The notes beneath the pieces were generated by a model. That model ran no database searches. It was not told where the DNA came from and saw only the letters and a program-made list of their open reading frames with translations. Below are positions 13,846 to 13,897 of a stretch of 13,897 bases of DNA, one piece after another. The number at the start of each line of letters is the position of its first letter. Positions within the stretch are counted from its first letter, which is position 1. Source of the stretch: Lentisphaerota bacterium. Its GTDB lineage: Bacteria; Verrucomicrobiota; Lentisphaeria; Oligosphaerales; Oligosphaeraceae. The translations under genes and the position numbers were made by a program. The stretch spans positions 1-13,897 of the forward strand of contig JAAZIZ010000396.1 in NCBI GenBank assembly GCA_012800565.1, read 5' to 3'.

Positions 13846-13897
13846 AGGGGGTCTCCTCGCCGGAGAGTTGATATGCATCCGCGGCGGTGATGCGGAC
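13844..13897 (-). CDS. C-terminal end of an unidentified gene upstream of ftsQ (17 codons and stop in window)
   Basis: The minus-strand frame from 13897 reads VRITAADAYQLSGEETP and then stops at TGA (13846-13844). It is open to the window edge and 44 bp from ftsQ, as expected for the preceding gene in a cell-wall/division cluster. In such clusters murB, murC or ddl often sits here, but these residues are too few to decide, and I do not assign a product. Confidence 0.45.
   Translation of the reverse strand, partial: VRITAADAYQLSGEETP

Overview
The window reads as core chromosome of an anaerobic Gram-negative bacterium of the PVC group, most likely Lentisphaerota (Victivallales-like). The main reasons are two tandem prepilin genes of the 'FTLIELLVVIAIIAIL' plus H-X9-DG type, which is greatly expanded in Lentisphaerota and Planctomycetes, an anaerobic class III ribonucleotide reductase, and moderately GC-rich genes separated by AT-rich promoter islands. 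The taxonomic call is inference from protein style; no rRNA or other marker is present.

Layout. (1) 1-952, minus: the 5' part of nrdD, cut by the window edge. Its promoter (1057-1085) is bracketed by two NrdR-box-like palindromes exactly 31 bp apart. (2) 1212-2873, minus: two adjacent secreted prepilin/pseudopilin genes. They are probably one transcript, running from a strong promoter at 2979-3007 with phased A-tracts upstream to a perfect intrinsic terminator at 1212-1254. (3) 3152-12906, plus: eight co-directional, tightly spaced genes. These are mfd; a chrA pair (two half-size chromate-transporter-family proteins overlapping by 4 bp); a YihY/BrkB-family membrane protein; a zinc/manganese-type ABC importer (binding protein with a TTG start, ATPase, permease); and an M24 metallopeptidase. 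(4) 12960-13897, minus: ftsQ, converging on the peptidase gene, and the last 17 codons of an upstream gene that I could not identify.

How they fit together. nrdD makes dNTPs without oxygen and appears to be under NrdR control. mfd couples transcription to nucleotide-excision repair. The ABC genes form a complete binding protein-ATPase-permease importer for a divalent metal, probably zinc. The ATPase carries a Cys/His-rich C-terminal tail. The M24 peptidase downstream is itself a dinuclear-metal enzyme, so co-transcription with a metal importer is plausible but unproven. ftsQ belongs to divisome assembly and looks like the end of a cell-wall/division cluster that extends beyond the right edge.

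No phage, IS element, CRISPR array, tRNA or rRNA was seen, and I did not find a clearly novel multi-gene system. The most useful observations are the NrdR/nrdD promoter architecture, the Gly-less prepilin cleavage sites, the metal-ligand oddities in the ABC importer, and a substituted P-loop glycine in Mfd.
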